A stretch of DNA of 10,019 nt from Actinomycetota bacterium (lineage in GTDB: Bacteria > Actinomycetota > Actinomycetes > S36-B12 > UBA5976), in assembly GCA_947486505.1 (NCBI GenBank), contig CANKTT010000048.1, positions 1 through 10,019 of the forward strand. The letters are read 5' to 3'. The number at the start of each line of letters is the position of its first letter. The first letter of the stretch is position 1. The translations under genes were made by a program, and so were the position numbers. Below the pieces are notes generated by a model that was not told where the DNA came from, searched no databases, and worked only from the letters and a program-made list of their open reading frames with translations. Below are positions 1 through 6,041 of this stretch, in pieces.

Positions 1-239
1 GCAACCCGATTTAAAATTGCGCCTCGTTCTTGCGGTGACATTTGAGACCAAATTGGAAAGGCAGATTTAGCGGCAGCGACAGCTAGATCAACCTCTTTAG
101 CGCCACCACGGGAAATGTCAGCCAGAAAAGAGCCATCTATCGGAGAGTGATCTGCGAATGTGGAATCGGAGGCAATTCGTTTACCGCCGATGAAATGCCG
201 AGTATCAACCTCAACTCCAGCAACTGTTGCCAATGTCAT
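1..239 (-). CDS. Aldehyde dehydrogenase, N-terminal part (cut by window edge)
   Basis: The visible 79 residues match the N-terminus of the NAD(P)+-dependent aldehyde dehydrogenase superfamily. HFIGGKR lies at about 15-21, followed by the GGAKEVDLAVAAAKSAFPIW segment at about 45-64, where the family usually has G...EVD.AV.AA..AF..W, and a PQERGAILNRV stretch at the cut end. The feel is closest to the betaine-aldehyde, PuuC and HpaE-type subgroup, but the catalytic Cys and Glu lie outside the window, so the substrate is open. The ATG at 239-237 has an AGGGG ribosome site five bases upstream (249-245). It is divergent from the C26 hydrolase and has an island operator only 16 bases before its start. 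In context it probably oxidises an aldehyde made during breakdown of a gamma-glutamylated amine. The family call is firm; the substrate is inference. Confidence 0.9.
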   Translation of the reverse strand, partial: MTLATVAGVEVDTRHFIGGKRIASDSTFADHSPIDGSFLADISRGGAKEVDLAVAAAKSAFPIWSQMSPQERGAILNRV

Positions 240-255
240 GCCATCCCCTGAAAAG

Positions 256-273
256 TCGTTCGGGTACTAACGA
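256..273 (-). promoter_or_regulatory. Island operator 1 (ALDH / C26 hydrolase gap)
   Basis: Read on the minus strand this is TCGTTAGTACCCGAACGA, with arms TCGTT and AACGA around an asymmetric core. It matches the island consensus TCGTTCGTACCCKAACGA at every position except A for C at the sixth. It ends 16 bases before the aldehyde dehydrogenase ATG, so a bound protein would cover the start of that transcript. The likely ligand is the MarR protein encoded at 1011-1523 (inference). Confidence 0.8.
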
Positions 274-276
274 ATT

Positions 277-305
277 ACGATACGTTAAATTTAGTGATTT
301 GGGAA
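277..305 (-). promoter_or_regulatory. Possible promoter of the aldehyde dehydrogenase
   Basis: On the minus strand a TTCCCA hexamer (305-300) lies 17 bases before a TATCGT hexamer (282-277), giving usable -35 and -10 boxes. Transcription would then start at about 270, inside operator 1, a geometry that suits repression. Both boxes are imperfect, so this is tentative. Confidence 0.3.
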
Positions 306-340
306 CTGAATTCAGGTAATTCTTTCATTAGGCTGGTGAA

Positions 341-1021
341 ATGTCGTTACGTCCGAGAATCGCACTCATAGGGCGGTTTACAAACTCTGCTTCGGCGCTC
401 AGATATGAGGGAGTCGTTAGTTCAAGAGCACTTTTGGAATCTCTTTGGAATGCGGGGGCTGACCCGGTGACTCTGCTGGCAGCGCCGGAAAGCGACTGGG
501 CTCAGCGACTTAAGGGCTATCAAGGGGTGTTACTTGCAGGCGGCGGTGACATTAACCCAATTAGGTACGGTCAGACTCCAGACGCCAGTGTTTATGACGT
601 GGATGATCTGCAGGATGATTCAGACTTTGGGATAACCGAGTACGTGTTGCAACAAGGGATTCCCACCTTGGCAGTATGTCGTGGCTTACATGTTGTAAAC
701 GTTGTCCGCGGCGGCACTCTAATTCAGGACATGCCGGAAAATCATCGCCATGTCGTCCAAGAGGTAAAAGTTAGTGATTACGAATCATTTGGTTTTGTTT
801 CGGAATTGGTAGCAACTTCGTGTTACCACCACCAAGCAATTGACAAACTCGGATCTGGATTAGAAGTCCTAGGCCGTGGTCCGGATGGAACTATTGAAGC
901 CGTTGGAATTGAATCAACTGGTTGGGCTCGTGGCGTTCAATGGCACCCAGAAGATACTGCGAAATCAGATGCAAACCAACGGGGATTGCTTGCCCGACTA
1001 GTTAAAGAGGCTAGTGCTTAG
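341..1021 (+). CDS. Peptidase C26 / PuuD-like gamma-glutamyl hydrolase
   Basis: This is a class I glutamine-amidotransferase-fold hydrolase of the C26 family, which includes PuuD (gamma-glutamyl-GABA hydrolase) and folylpoly-gamma-glutamate hydrolases. Visible marks are LLAGGGDINPIRYG at about 64-77, the nucleophile elbow AVCRGLHVVN with Cys113, GGTLIQD at 124-130, the CYHHQAID segment at about 161-168, and GVQWHPE with His202 and Glu204 completing the triad. At 226 residues it is shorter than PuuD (about 254), mainly at the N-terminus. The ATG is preceded only by a weak GGTGAA ribosome site. Its 3' end overlaps the convergent marR by 11 bases. The expected job is to release glutamate from a gamma-glutamylated intermediate in the cytoplasm. 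The family is certain; the exact substrate is unknown. Confidence 0.88.
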   Translation: MSLRPRIALIGRFTNSASALRYEGVVSSRALLESLWNAGADPVTLLAAPESDWAQRLKGYQGVLLAGGGDINPIRYGQTPDASVYDVDDLQDDSDFGITEYVLQQGIPTLAVCRGLHVVNVVRGGTLIQDMPENHRHVVQEVKVSDYESFGFVSELVATSCYHHQAIDKLGSGLEVLGRGPDGTIEAVGIESTGWARGVQWHPEDTAKSDANQRGLLARLVKEASA

Positions 1022-1523
1022 CTTGCTTTTGGGAATCTACAGTGACGGTAACGGCCCGAAGTAGGTCAGCAAAGATTCCTAAATCAGATCGCTTTAAGTC
1101 AGCAACGGCTAACTGCTCGCCTTTATTAAATTCAGGAAACAATTGCTTCATCATTTTTCGACCCTTGGCCGTTAGCTTTACCAAAACCAAACGCCCGTCC
1201 TTGTTGCTTCGAGTTCTGGTGATTAGGCCACGCCCTTCAAGGGTTTGCATCACACCAGTCAAAGTAGCTTTAGAAAAACCACCCTCTTCAGCAATTACCC
1301 GAGATTCAACTGGTTCCCAAATCCAAACCACCCAAAGGACTACAAATGCGGTCCAGGATAAATCGTGCTGTGCCAAAACGGTTCGCTCTAGGTAATTGCG
1401 GACCGCGTTTGCAGCCCGGAATAAATTGGAGGCAACGGCCATTGCTTCGAAGTCAATTTTTAGATCGCCGAGGCGCTCCTGAACTTGTCGTTCCGTTTCA
1501 TCAAGCGTGTGCTGACCAGCCAT
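1011..1523 (-). CDS. MarR-family transcriptional regulator
   Basis: The protein has 170 residues, slightly longer than a typical MarR protein (about 140-150) because of a charged N-terminal extension of some 25 residues. A winged helix-turn-helix spans about 58-120: the recognition helix FSKATLTGVMQTLEGR (83-98) is followed by a wing carrying the conserved DGR at 109-111 and then LTAKGR at 117-122. Flanking helices (about 25-55 and 125-165) would form the dimer interface. The ATG at 1523 has a GAGG ribosome site four bases upstream. It is divergent from the P450 and shares a gap with operator 2, so autoregulation is likely. As the only regulator in the island, it is the natural candidate for binding all five 18-bp operators. 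MarR proteins often sense phenolic or other small ligands; the ligand here is unknown. Confidence 0.92.
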   Translation of the reverse strand: MAGQHTLDETERQVQERLGDLKIDFEAMAVASNLFRAANAVRNYLERTVLAQHDLSWTAFVVLWVVWIWEPVESRVIAEEGGFSKATLTGVMQTLEGRGLITRTRSNKDGRLVLVKLTAKGRKMMKQLFPEFNKGEQLAVADLKRSDLGIFADLLRAVTVTVDSQKQAKH

Positions 1524-1610
1524 GGAACCTCAATTTCCTAGAACCTACGCTAACTTTATCTGCTTAGTTGAAAATGATCACGGGATGGGCCAGAATCAGG
1601 TATCTTAAAA

Positions 1611-1628
1611 CTGTTCGTACCCGAACGA
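1611..1628 (+). promoter_or_regulatory. Island operator 2 (MarR / P450 gap)
   Basis: The sequence CTGTTCGTACCCGAACGA has the consensus right half intact (GTACCCGAACGA) and two changes at its left edge. It lies 28 bases before the P450 ATG. A TATCTT hexamer (1601-1606) sits just upstream as a possible -10 box, which would put the transcript start inside the operator. It also lies 88 bases upstream of marR, so it could serve both genes. Confidence 0.8.
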
Positions 1629-1656
1629 ATATTCCAACTTGTTGTGAGGTGAGTTA

Positions 1657-2907
1657 ATGTCAGCCGCTACAGATGTCAGCTTGGCAAACTTAGATTTATT
1701 CGAAAAGCAAATTCCATGGCATACCTTTGACGAGTTGCGTGCGAATAGCCCGGTGCACTGGAGTGAAGAGCCTGCACCGAATTCAGGTTTCTGGTCGTTA
1801 ACTCGGTATCAAGATATCGTTCGCGTACTTCGTGACACTGAGACTTATTCAAGCGAAAAAGGTACTGCGAATCTCGAAGAGTTAGATGAAGAGCAAATGG
1901 AAGCTCGCAAGTCAATGCTTGAAACTGACGGTATTCGTCATCGCGCATTGCGCCGGCTAATGCAAGATTCATTTACTCCAAAAGCAGTCGCTGGATATGA
2001 AACCTTCCTTCGAGGATTAACAGCAAGCACTCTTGATGATGCATTCGCCAAGGGATCCTTTGATTTCGTCAAAGAAGTCGCTGCAGATTTCCCAATTCGA
2101 GTCTTAGCTCGCCTTATGGATGTTCCTGACACTGACATCGGTCAACTCATTGCTTGGGGCAACCGCATGGTGGGTAATACCGACCCTGAGCACGCAGATG
2201 TTTTGCTAGATTCACCCGAATCTGAAAAATATCGAATGTTGCCATTTAGGTCTCCTGCAGCTTTGGAAGTTTGGGCCTATGGCGATGAATTAGCCAAGCA
2301 ACGATTGGGTGGCAATGGAACTGATATCGTCTCGACGTTGATCAACCAAACTCCTGTAGATGGCTTGCCACTGTCGACGAGGGATTTCCATGCCTATTTC
2401 TTGCTTTTGATTGTTGCTGGAAATGAAACAACTCGTCACACAATCACGCACAGCATGAATTACTTGATCGACAATCCAGATCAAATGGCACTGCTGCAAG
2501 AACGCCCTGAATTGATCGAATGGGGAGTTGAAGAAATGCTTCGCATGGCGAGCCCGGTTTATCACTTCCGTCGAACTGCAACCAAGGACACAGAGATTAA
2601 TGGTCAGGCAATTAAGGAAGGCGACAAGGTTGTTACTTGGTTCGCTTCCGGTAATCGCGATCCGGAAATTTTTGTCGACCCATATCGCATGGATGTCACT
2701 AGGAATCCGAATGAGCATATGACATTTGGTCGAGGTGGCCCACATATGTGCCTAGGTAATTCACTTGCTCGACTTGAAATAAAAATCATGTTCGAAGAAT
2801 TATTGCCAAGAATTTCTGACATTAAGCGAGTTGGCGAACTAGAGCGACTTCGCAGCAACTTCGTTAATGGAATTAAGCGCTTTCCTGTTGAAGTAACTCT
2901 TAAATAA
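1657..2907 (+). CDS. Cytochrome P450, CYP124/125/142-like
   Basis: This is a soluble bacterial class I P450 of 416 residues, the usual length. The I-helix carries the oxygen-activating AGNETT at 254-259, the K-helix ExxR is E293-M-L-R296, and the haem loop MTFGRGGPHMCLGNSLARLE (355-374) places the thiolate ligand at Cys365. The loop has nine residues from F to C (F-G-x-x-G-x-H-x-C) instead of the common eight, and the C-terminus contains RLRSNFVNGIKRFPVEV. Both features recall CYP124/125/142, which hydroxylate sterol side chains and methyl-branched lipids. The ATG has a good GAGGTGA ribosome site (1646-1652). No ferredoxin or reductase gene is in the window, so redox partners must come from elsewhere. 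In context it may hydroxylate or dealkylate a glutamate-capped amine; that role is inference. Confidence 0.93.
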   Translation: MSAATDVSLANLDLFEKQIPWHTFDELRANSPVHWSEEPAPNSGFWSLTRYQDIVRVLRDTETYSSEKGTANLEELDEEQMEARKSMLETDGIRHRALRRLMQDSFTPKAVAGYETFLRGLTASTLDDAFAKGSFDFVKEVAADFPIRVLARLMDVPDTDIGQLIAWGNRMVGNTDPEHADVLLDSPESEKYRMLPFRSPAALEVWAYGDELAKQRLGGNGTDIVSTLINQTPVDGLPLSTRDFHAYFLLLIVAGNETTRHTITHSMNYLIDNPDQMALLQERPELIEWGVEEMLRMASPVYHFRRTATKDTEINGQAIKEGDKVVTWFASGNRDPEIFVDPYRMDVTRNPNEHMTFGRGGPHMCLGNSLARLEIKIMFEELLPRISDIKRVGELERLRSNFVNGIKRFPVEVTLK

Positions 2908-3615
2908 CTAAATCAATTTAGCAATATCTCTTAAGAACGTATCAACCAATTGGTTGGTACGTTCTTTTGCTGCAGCCTGCTCAGCTTCGGTATGTGCAAG
3001 CAATACATCTGGATCTTGACCATCTTTGATAACTAGGTCACGACCACCGTTGTTGAGCCAACCTAGGAGCATCTCTGGCGTTAACTCAGGGTGGAACTGA
3101 ACTCCAAGATTCCTACCATTAGTAAAAGCCTGACTAGCTGCTGAGTTCCGCGCGATCTCTAGAGCGTCAGCAGGTAATTGCCATCTGTCGTAGTGGAACT
3201 GAAACCACGGACCAGCAGGGACTAAATCTGGACGATCGGTATGAACTACCGTCCAGCCAATTTCTGGTTTAGGTCCAGGAGCGACACTGCCACCTAAAGC
3301 CCGGGCAAGTAGTTGCCCACCGAAACAAATTCCAAAAATGGGGACATCGGTATCAATTGCCTCAGAAATGAAATCCAATTCCGGTTTCAGCCAAGCTCCA
3401 ATTCGGTCATCATCCCAAGCGCCCCAGGGTGCACCCATCGGCACAACGACGTCATAATCTGCAAGGTTTGGAAATTCTCGCTCAACATTTGGCTCATCGA
3501 ATTTCTCTGCGGGAACAACCAAGAATTGATCCACAGTAAAGCCATGGAATCTAAATCTTTCAGCCACTGGGCCAGGCGGGCTCACATGATCGTGCTCAAT
3601 GATTAGAACTCTCAT
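2908..3615 (-). CDS. Class I glutamine amidotransferase-like hydrolase
   Basis: This stand-alone class I amidotransferase (GuaA N-domain type) domain has 235 residues. The nucleophile elbow GICFGGQ gives Cys97, and VQFHPE supplies His175 and Glu177 of the triad. The oxyanion-side segment VVPMGAPWGAW lies at 57-67. No synthetase domain is fused. It is divergent from the glutamine-synthetase-like gene; the same GS-like plus amidotransferase-like pairing occurs in aniline-degradation clusters, where the amidotransferase-like partner handles gamma-glutamylanilide. A hydrolytic role on gamma-glutamyl amides is therefore plausible. Its stop codon abuts the P450 stop with no gap, and its last codons contain the P450 terminator. 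The ATG at 3615 has an AGGGCAGG ribosome site. The fold is certain; the substrate is inference. It belongs to a different subfamily from the C26 protein at 341-1021. Confidence 0.88.
   Translation of the reverse strand: MRVLIIEHDHVSPPGPVAERFRFHGFTVDQFLVVPAEKFDEPNVEREFPNLADYDVVVPMGAPWGAWDDDRIGAWLKPELDFISEAIDTDVPIFGICFGGQLLARALGGSVAPGPKPEIGWTVVHTDRPDLVPAGPWFQFHYDRWQLPADALEIARNSAASQAFTNGRNLGVQFHPELTPEMLLGWLNNGGRDLVIKDGQDPDVLLAHTEAEQAAAKERTNQLVDTFLRDIAKLI
2933..2968 (+). terminator. Terminator of the P450, inside the convergent gene
   Basis: AAGAACGTA (2933-2941) pairs with TACGTTCTT (2958-2966). The inner CAACC and GGTTG (2943-2947, 2952-2956) extend the stem around an AATT loop, with one T-G wobble (2942/2957). 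The downstream arm runs into TTTT on the plus strand only. It starts 26 bases after the P450 stop and lies wholly within the 3' coding end of the opposing amidotransferase gene. Confidence 0.75.
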
Positions 3616-3689
3616 GCCTGCCCTATTCCCATCGGAAATTTTCTTCTATTCTGCCCTAAAAAGCCCCCCAAACGATTAAAATGAAAAAA

Positions 3690-3707
3690 TCGTTCATACC
3701 CTAACGA
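3690..3707 (+). promoter_or_regulatory. Island operator 3 (amidotransferase / GS-like gap)
   Basis: The sequence TCGTTCATACCCTAACGA matches the consensus except A for G at the seventh position. Here the inverted arms extend outward to ten bases (AAAAATCGTT and AACGATTTTT). It ends 14 bases before the GS-like ATG and five bases before its GGAGG ribosome site (3713-3717). A TAAAAT hexamer (3677-3682) just upstream could be the -10 box. A separate AACGATT half site lies at 3671-3677. Confidence 0.82.
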
Positions 3708-3721
3708 TTTTTGGAGGAACT

Positions 3722-5068
3722 ATGTCGCTTGATCTTTCTGCACTTCGTGCTCAACTACAAAGCGAAAATATTGACATCCTGCGGCTTGTTTACGCTGACG
3801 TACTCGGAATCCCTCGCTCCAAAGATTTGGTCGTTAGCCAAATGGAAAAAGCCGCGGCGCATGGACCAGCTTTTTGCCAAGGCGTTTGGGTTACAAATAC
3901 CCGCGGTGGAGTTCTGGATGGCCACGGAAGTATTTCTGATGGCCTATCTGATTTCGTAAGTCGAATTGATCCAAACACAATTCGCAAACTCCCATGGGAG
4001 CCGGGAGTTGCATACGCGGTTGTGGATGCCTTCGAACCAAACGGAGACGACAATCCGGTTGCACCACGAACTGCGCTACAGCGAGTATTGAAGGAATACG
4101 AAAAGATTGGTTTAACTCCAGTAATTGGTCCAGAGCTTGAGTTCTATTTGGCTACGCAGGAGAACGATCAATGGGTGCGTGCCTTACATAGAACCGGTCG
4201 GGTTTACACCACTGGTGCAATTGTGGATCCAGACGGCACGTTCTTACACATGTTGCGCATGCTAGATCAAATGGATATCGGCGTCTTTGCGGGTAACCAC
4301 GAATTTGCTCCTGCCCAGTATGAAATCAATTTGTGGCATGGCGAAGCTTTGGAGTCAACGGACAGAACTTTCTTGTTCAAGACTGCAATCAAAGACATTG
4401 CCGTACGTCGTGGTTACAACGCGACGTTCCTCGGAAAGCCTTGGGCTGAATCTGAAGGCAGTGGCTTCCATTTGCACTTCTCAGTAGTCGACTCCAAGGG
4501 CAAGAACCAAATGCATCATGGCCAAGAGCTATCTGAAGTCGCAAATCAAATGATCGCTGGAATTCTGAGCCATGCAAATGCGCTTACTGCATTTACCAAC
4601 CCAACTATCAATGCCTTCAAACGTCTAGGACCAGACACCTTGGCGCCGAGTCGCGCTAACTGGGGCTATGACAATCGGGCGACGCTGCTTCGAGTTCCAC
4701 CTGAGCGTGGCGAGGGCACTCGACTTGAAATCCGAATCGGTGATGGCGCAGCTAACCCTTACCTGATGGTTGCTTCAGTATTGGCTGCTGGCTTGGACGG
4801 CATTAAGCAAAAAATGAAGCCGAACAAGGCTGCGGAAGGCTGGGCATATGAAGATGAAGCAGATCCACTTTTGCCTGTGACCTTCACTGCTGCACTGGAC
4901 GCGCTTGAAGCAGATCCGCTGTTTGCTGACCTCATGGGACCAACTGTTATTTCAACACACTTAACTTTGAAGCGCGATGAAATTGAGCGTTACGAAGCTG
5001 AGGTTCCAGACCCAAGCACTCGTGAGATAACTGCCTGGGAACTAGACGAATACATATGGGATTACTAG
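3722..5068 (+). CDS. Glutamine synthetase-like gamma-glutamylamine ligase
   Basis: This ATP-dependent ligase of the GS type I fold (448 residues) has the usual landmarks: GPELEF at 136-141 and HEFAPAQYEINL at 193-204 for metal and glutamate binding, GSGFHLHFS from 246 with the metal-ligand His250, NPTINAFKRL at 293-302, WGYDNR at 314-319, and LEIRIGDGAANPYL from 335. The ammonium-pocket glutamate of true GS (PGYEAP, Glu327 in Salmonella numbering) is replaced: the segment reads PDTLAP with Leu307. No Asp is visible at the Asp50 position, and the NLYDLP adenylylation motif is absent. WGYDNR is also typical of PuuA-like enzymes. It therefore most likely joins glutamate to an amine rather than making glutamine for assimilation. 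The start is fixed by GGAGG at 3713-3717. Its stop overlaps the next gene by four bases. Confidence 0.9.
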   Translation: MSLDLSALRAQLQSENIDILRLVYADVLGIPRSKDLVVSQMEKAAAHGPAFCQGVWVTNTRGGVLDGHGSISDGLSDFVSRIDPNTIRKLPWEPGVAYAVVDAFEPNGDDNPVAPRTALQRVLKEYEKIGLTPVIGPELEFYLATQENDQWVRALHRTGRVYTTGAIVDPDGTFLHMLRMLDQMDIGVFAGNHEFAPAQYEINLWHGEALESTDRTFLFKTAIKDIAVRRGYNATFLGKPWAESEGSGFHLHFSVVDSKGKNQMHHGQELSEVANQMIAGILSHANALTAFTNPTINAFKRLGPDTLAPSRANWGYDNRATLLRVPPERGEGTRLEIRIGDGAANPYLMVASVLAAGLDGIKQKMKPNKAAEGWAYEDEADPLLPVTFTAALDALEADPLFADLMGPTVISTHLTLKRDEIERYEAEVPDPSTREITAWELDEYIWDY

Positions 5069-5874
5069 ACCGGATTTGAACGGTCAGCAATTAATTTGCC
5101 ACCAGCGAAGGTAACTCCAACCTCGCGGTAGTAGCCACCAAGTATTTTCTGCACTGGAAGTATCGACGCTAGTTCGTCCCATTGGGAATCACCAAGAACT
5201 AACTCTGCGTCACCCTTCCACGGTTGTCCGAGGTCGGCATCAATACCATGCATGGTGATCAATTGATCCATGGATAGCCCGGCATCTTTAGTAATCGATG
5301 GCATGAAACGACTGTGCAACATTGCATGACCATTAACGAAGCCATTTGTTTCGGAAGGCTCGCGCAACGTCACGACTGCAGATGCAAGTCTGTGATCGTA
5401 AGCAGACAGAGTTGCGCCAAGCTTTGCTCCGGCTTCAAGGCGGGGCGAAGCCTTTCCACGATTAAAGATTCGGGTGACATGTGCTGAGCCAATTTTCTTT
5501 GGATACCCCTGATACCAACCACGAGCGATTGCAAAATCTTTTGTGACCCAAATTGCAACACAACGACTGTAAGTAACACCTTCATAAGAGCAGCGCACAA
5601 CCGCAAAAGTCTCTAGGTACTGCGAGCGAATTGGATCTAGTAATTCCGCGCCGCCTTCGCTGCACGATTGCCAGTCAGCCCAAATCAAAGCAACTGCTCC
5701 CGGTTCTTCTGGAGCTAAATCGATATCAGGCGGCAGGATGGCTCGAACATTTGCTGGGTCAGTTAAGTATTCAACGGTTAGTAGGGTGCCGCTGTAATAC
5801 CAAGGCATTTCGGGAATGATCGCGCTCTTACCAGTCGGGGTGAGCGGAGGCAGGAATCCTTGTAGATCAGACAT
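5065..5874 (-). CDS. Acetoacetate decarboxylase-family protein
   Basis: This 269-residue protein has the acetoacetate decarboxylase fold. GYPKKIG at 123-129 matches the family's Schiff-base segment, with tandem Lys126 and Lys127 equivalent to Lys115 and Lys116 of the Clostridium enzyme. A conserved-looking acidic residue, Glu88, sits in RSQYLETFAV. Family members decarboxylate beta-keto acids, or use the same lysine for retro-aldol, aldol-condensation or hydration chemistry, so the reaction is not settled by the motif. The gene overlaps the GS-like stop by four bases and is divergent from the permease. No Shine-Dalgarno is visible before the ATG at 5874; a TACGAT box (5886-5881) ends six bases ahead, hinting at a leaderless transcript. 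Operator 4 lies 23 bases upstream. It is part of the island regulon, but its place in the pathway is unknown. Confidence 0.85.
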   Translation of the reverse strand: MSDLQGFLPPLTPTGKSAIIPEMPWYYSGTLLTVEYLTDPANVRAILPPDIDLAPEEPGAVALIWADWQSCSEGGAELLDPIRSQYLETFAVVRCSYEGVTYSRCVAIWVTKDFAIARGWYQGYPKKIGSAHVTRIFNRGKASPRLEAGAKLGATLSAYDHRLASAVVTLREPSETNGFVNGHAMLHSRFMPSITKDAGLSMDQLITMHGIDADLGQPWKGDAELVLGDSQWDELASILPVQKILGGYYREVGVTFAGGKLIADRSNPV

Positions 5875-5897
5875 GCGACTATCGTAGTACGAAATAT

Positions 5898-5915
5898 TCG
5901 TTAGGGTACGAATGA
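5898..5915 (-). promoter_or_regulatory. Island operator 4 (before ADC-like gene)
   Basis: On the minus strand it reads TCATTCGTACCCTAACGA, with one change from the consensus (A for G at the third position). It ends 23 bases before the start of the acetoacetate-decarboxylase-like gene. If the TACGAT box at 5886-5881 is its -10 element, the operator covers the -35 position. Confidence 0.8.
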
Positions 5916-5948
5916 GCCAATCAAGCCCAATTCCTTAGCGACACGCTC

Positions 5949-6014
5949 AATTTGCCCAGGTTTAATCGATAGTTTTTAGAAATTTCTCTAATTTGCCCCA
6001 CAGATAGGGCAAAT
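5949..6014. repeat. ATTTGCCC repeats in the ADC / permease gap
   Basis: AATTTGCCC occurs at 5949-5957 and again at 5990-5998, 41 bases apart (about four helical turns). An inverted copy, GGGCAAAT, lies at 6007-6014, giving perfect 8-base arms (5991-5998 and 6007-6014) around an 8-base loop. The motif is unrelated to the 18-bp operator and could be a binding site for a second regulator of the permease. A 10-base palindrome, AGAAATTTCT, lies between the copies at 5978-5987. Confidence 0.45.
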
Positions 6015-6023
6015 CTGCCAATA

Positions 6024-6041
6024 TCGTTCGTATCCGTTCGA
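6024..6041 (+). promoter_or_regulatory. Island operator 5 (before the permease)
   Basis: The sequence TCGTTCGTATCCGTTCGA differs from the consensus at three positions (10, 14 and 15) and is the most diverged copy, though the outer TCG and CGA ends remain. It ends 45 bases before the permease GTG and lies 108 bases from operator 4 in the same gap. Confidence 0.68.

Noticed and set aside
268..287. Second, wider inverted pair TAACG / CGTTA overlapping operator 1
   Set aside because: It shares one arm with operator 1, has a different spacing and lacks the GTACCC core, so it is not counted as a sixth site.
306..315. Perfect palindrome CTGAATTCAG upstream of the C26 hydrolase
   Set aside because: It is short, occurs once and is unrelated to the 18-bp operator; chance is an adequate explanation.
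1042..1395. Open frame of 117 codons on the plus strand opposite marR
   Set aside because: It is antisense to a clear MarR gene, has no recognisable domain or ribosome site, and its composition is that expected from reading a real gene backwards.
2290..2745. Open frame of 151 codons on the minus strand inside the P450
   Set aside because: It lies wholly within the P450 coding region, covering the I-helix and ExxR regions, and its product has no recognisable motif.
3671..3694. AACGATT / AATCGTT inverted pair overlapping operator 3
   Set aside because: The right arm is part of operator 3 and the spacing differs from the other sites; it may be a spare half site but is not supported as a full operator.
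3711..3959. Open frame starting just before the GS-like ATG in another frame
   Set aside because: Its start lies at the GS-like ribosome site, and the GS frame has full family similarity from the ATG at 3722.
5068..5085. GACCG / CGGTC hairpin after the GS-like stop
   Set aside because: The stem is only five pairs with an eight-base loop and no T-tract, too weak to call a terminator.
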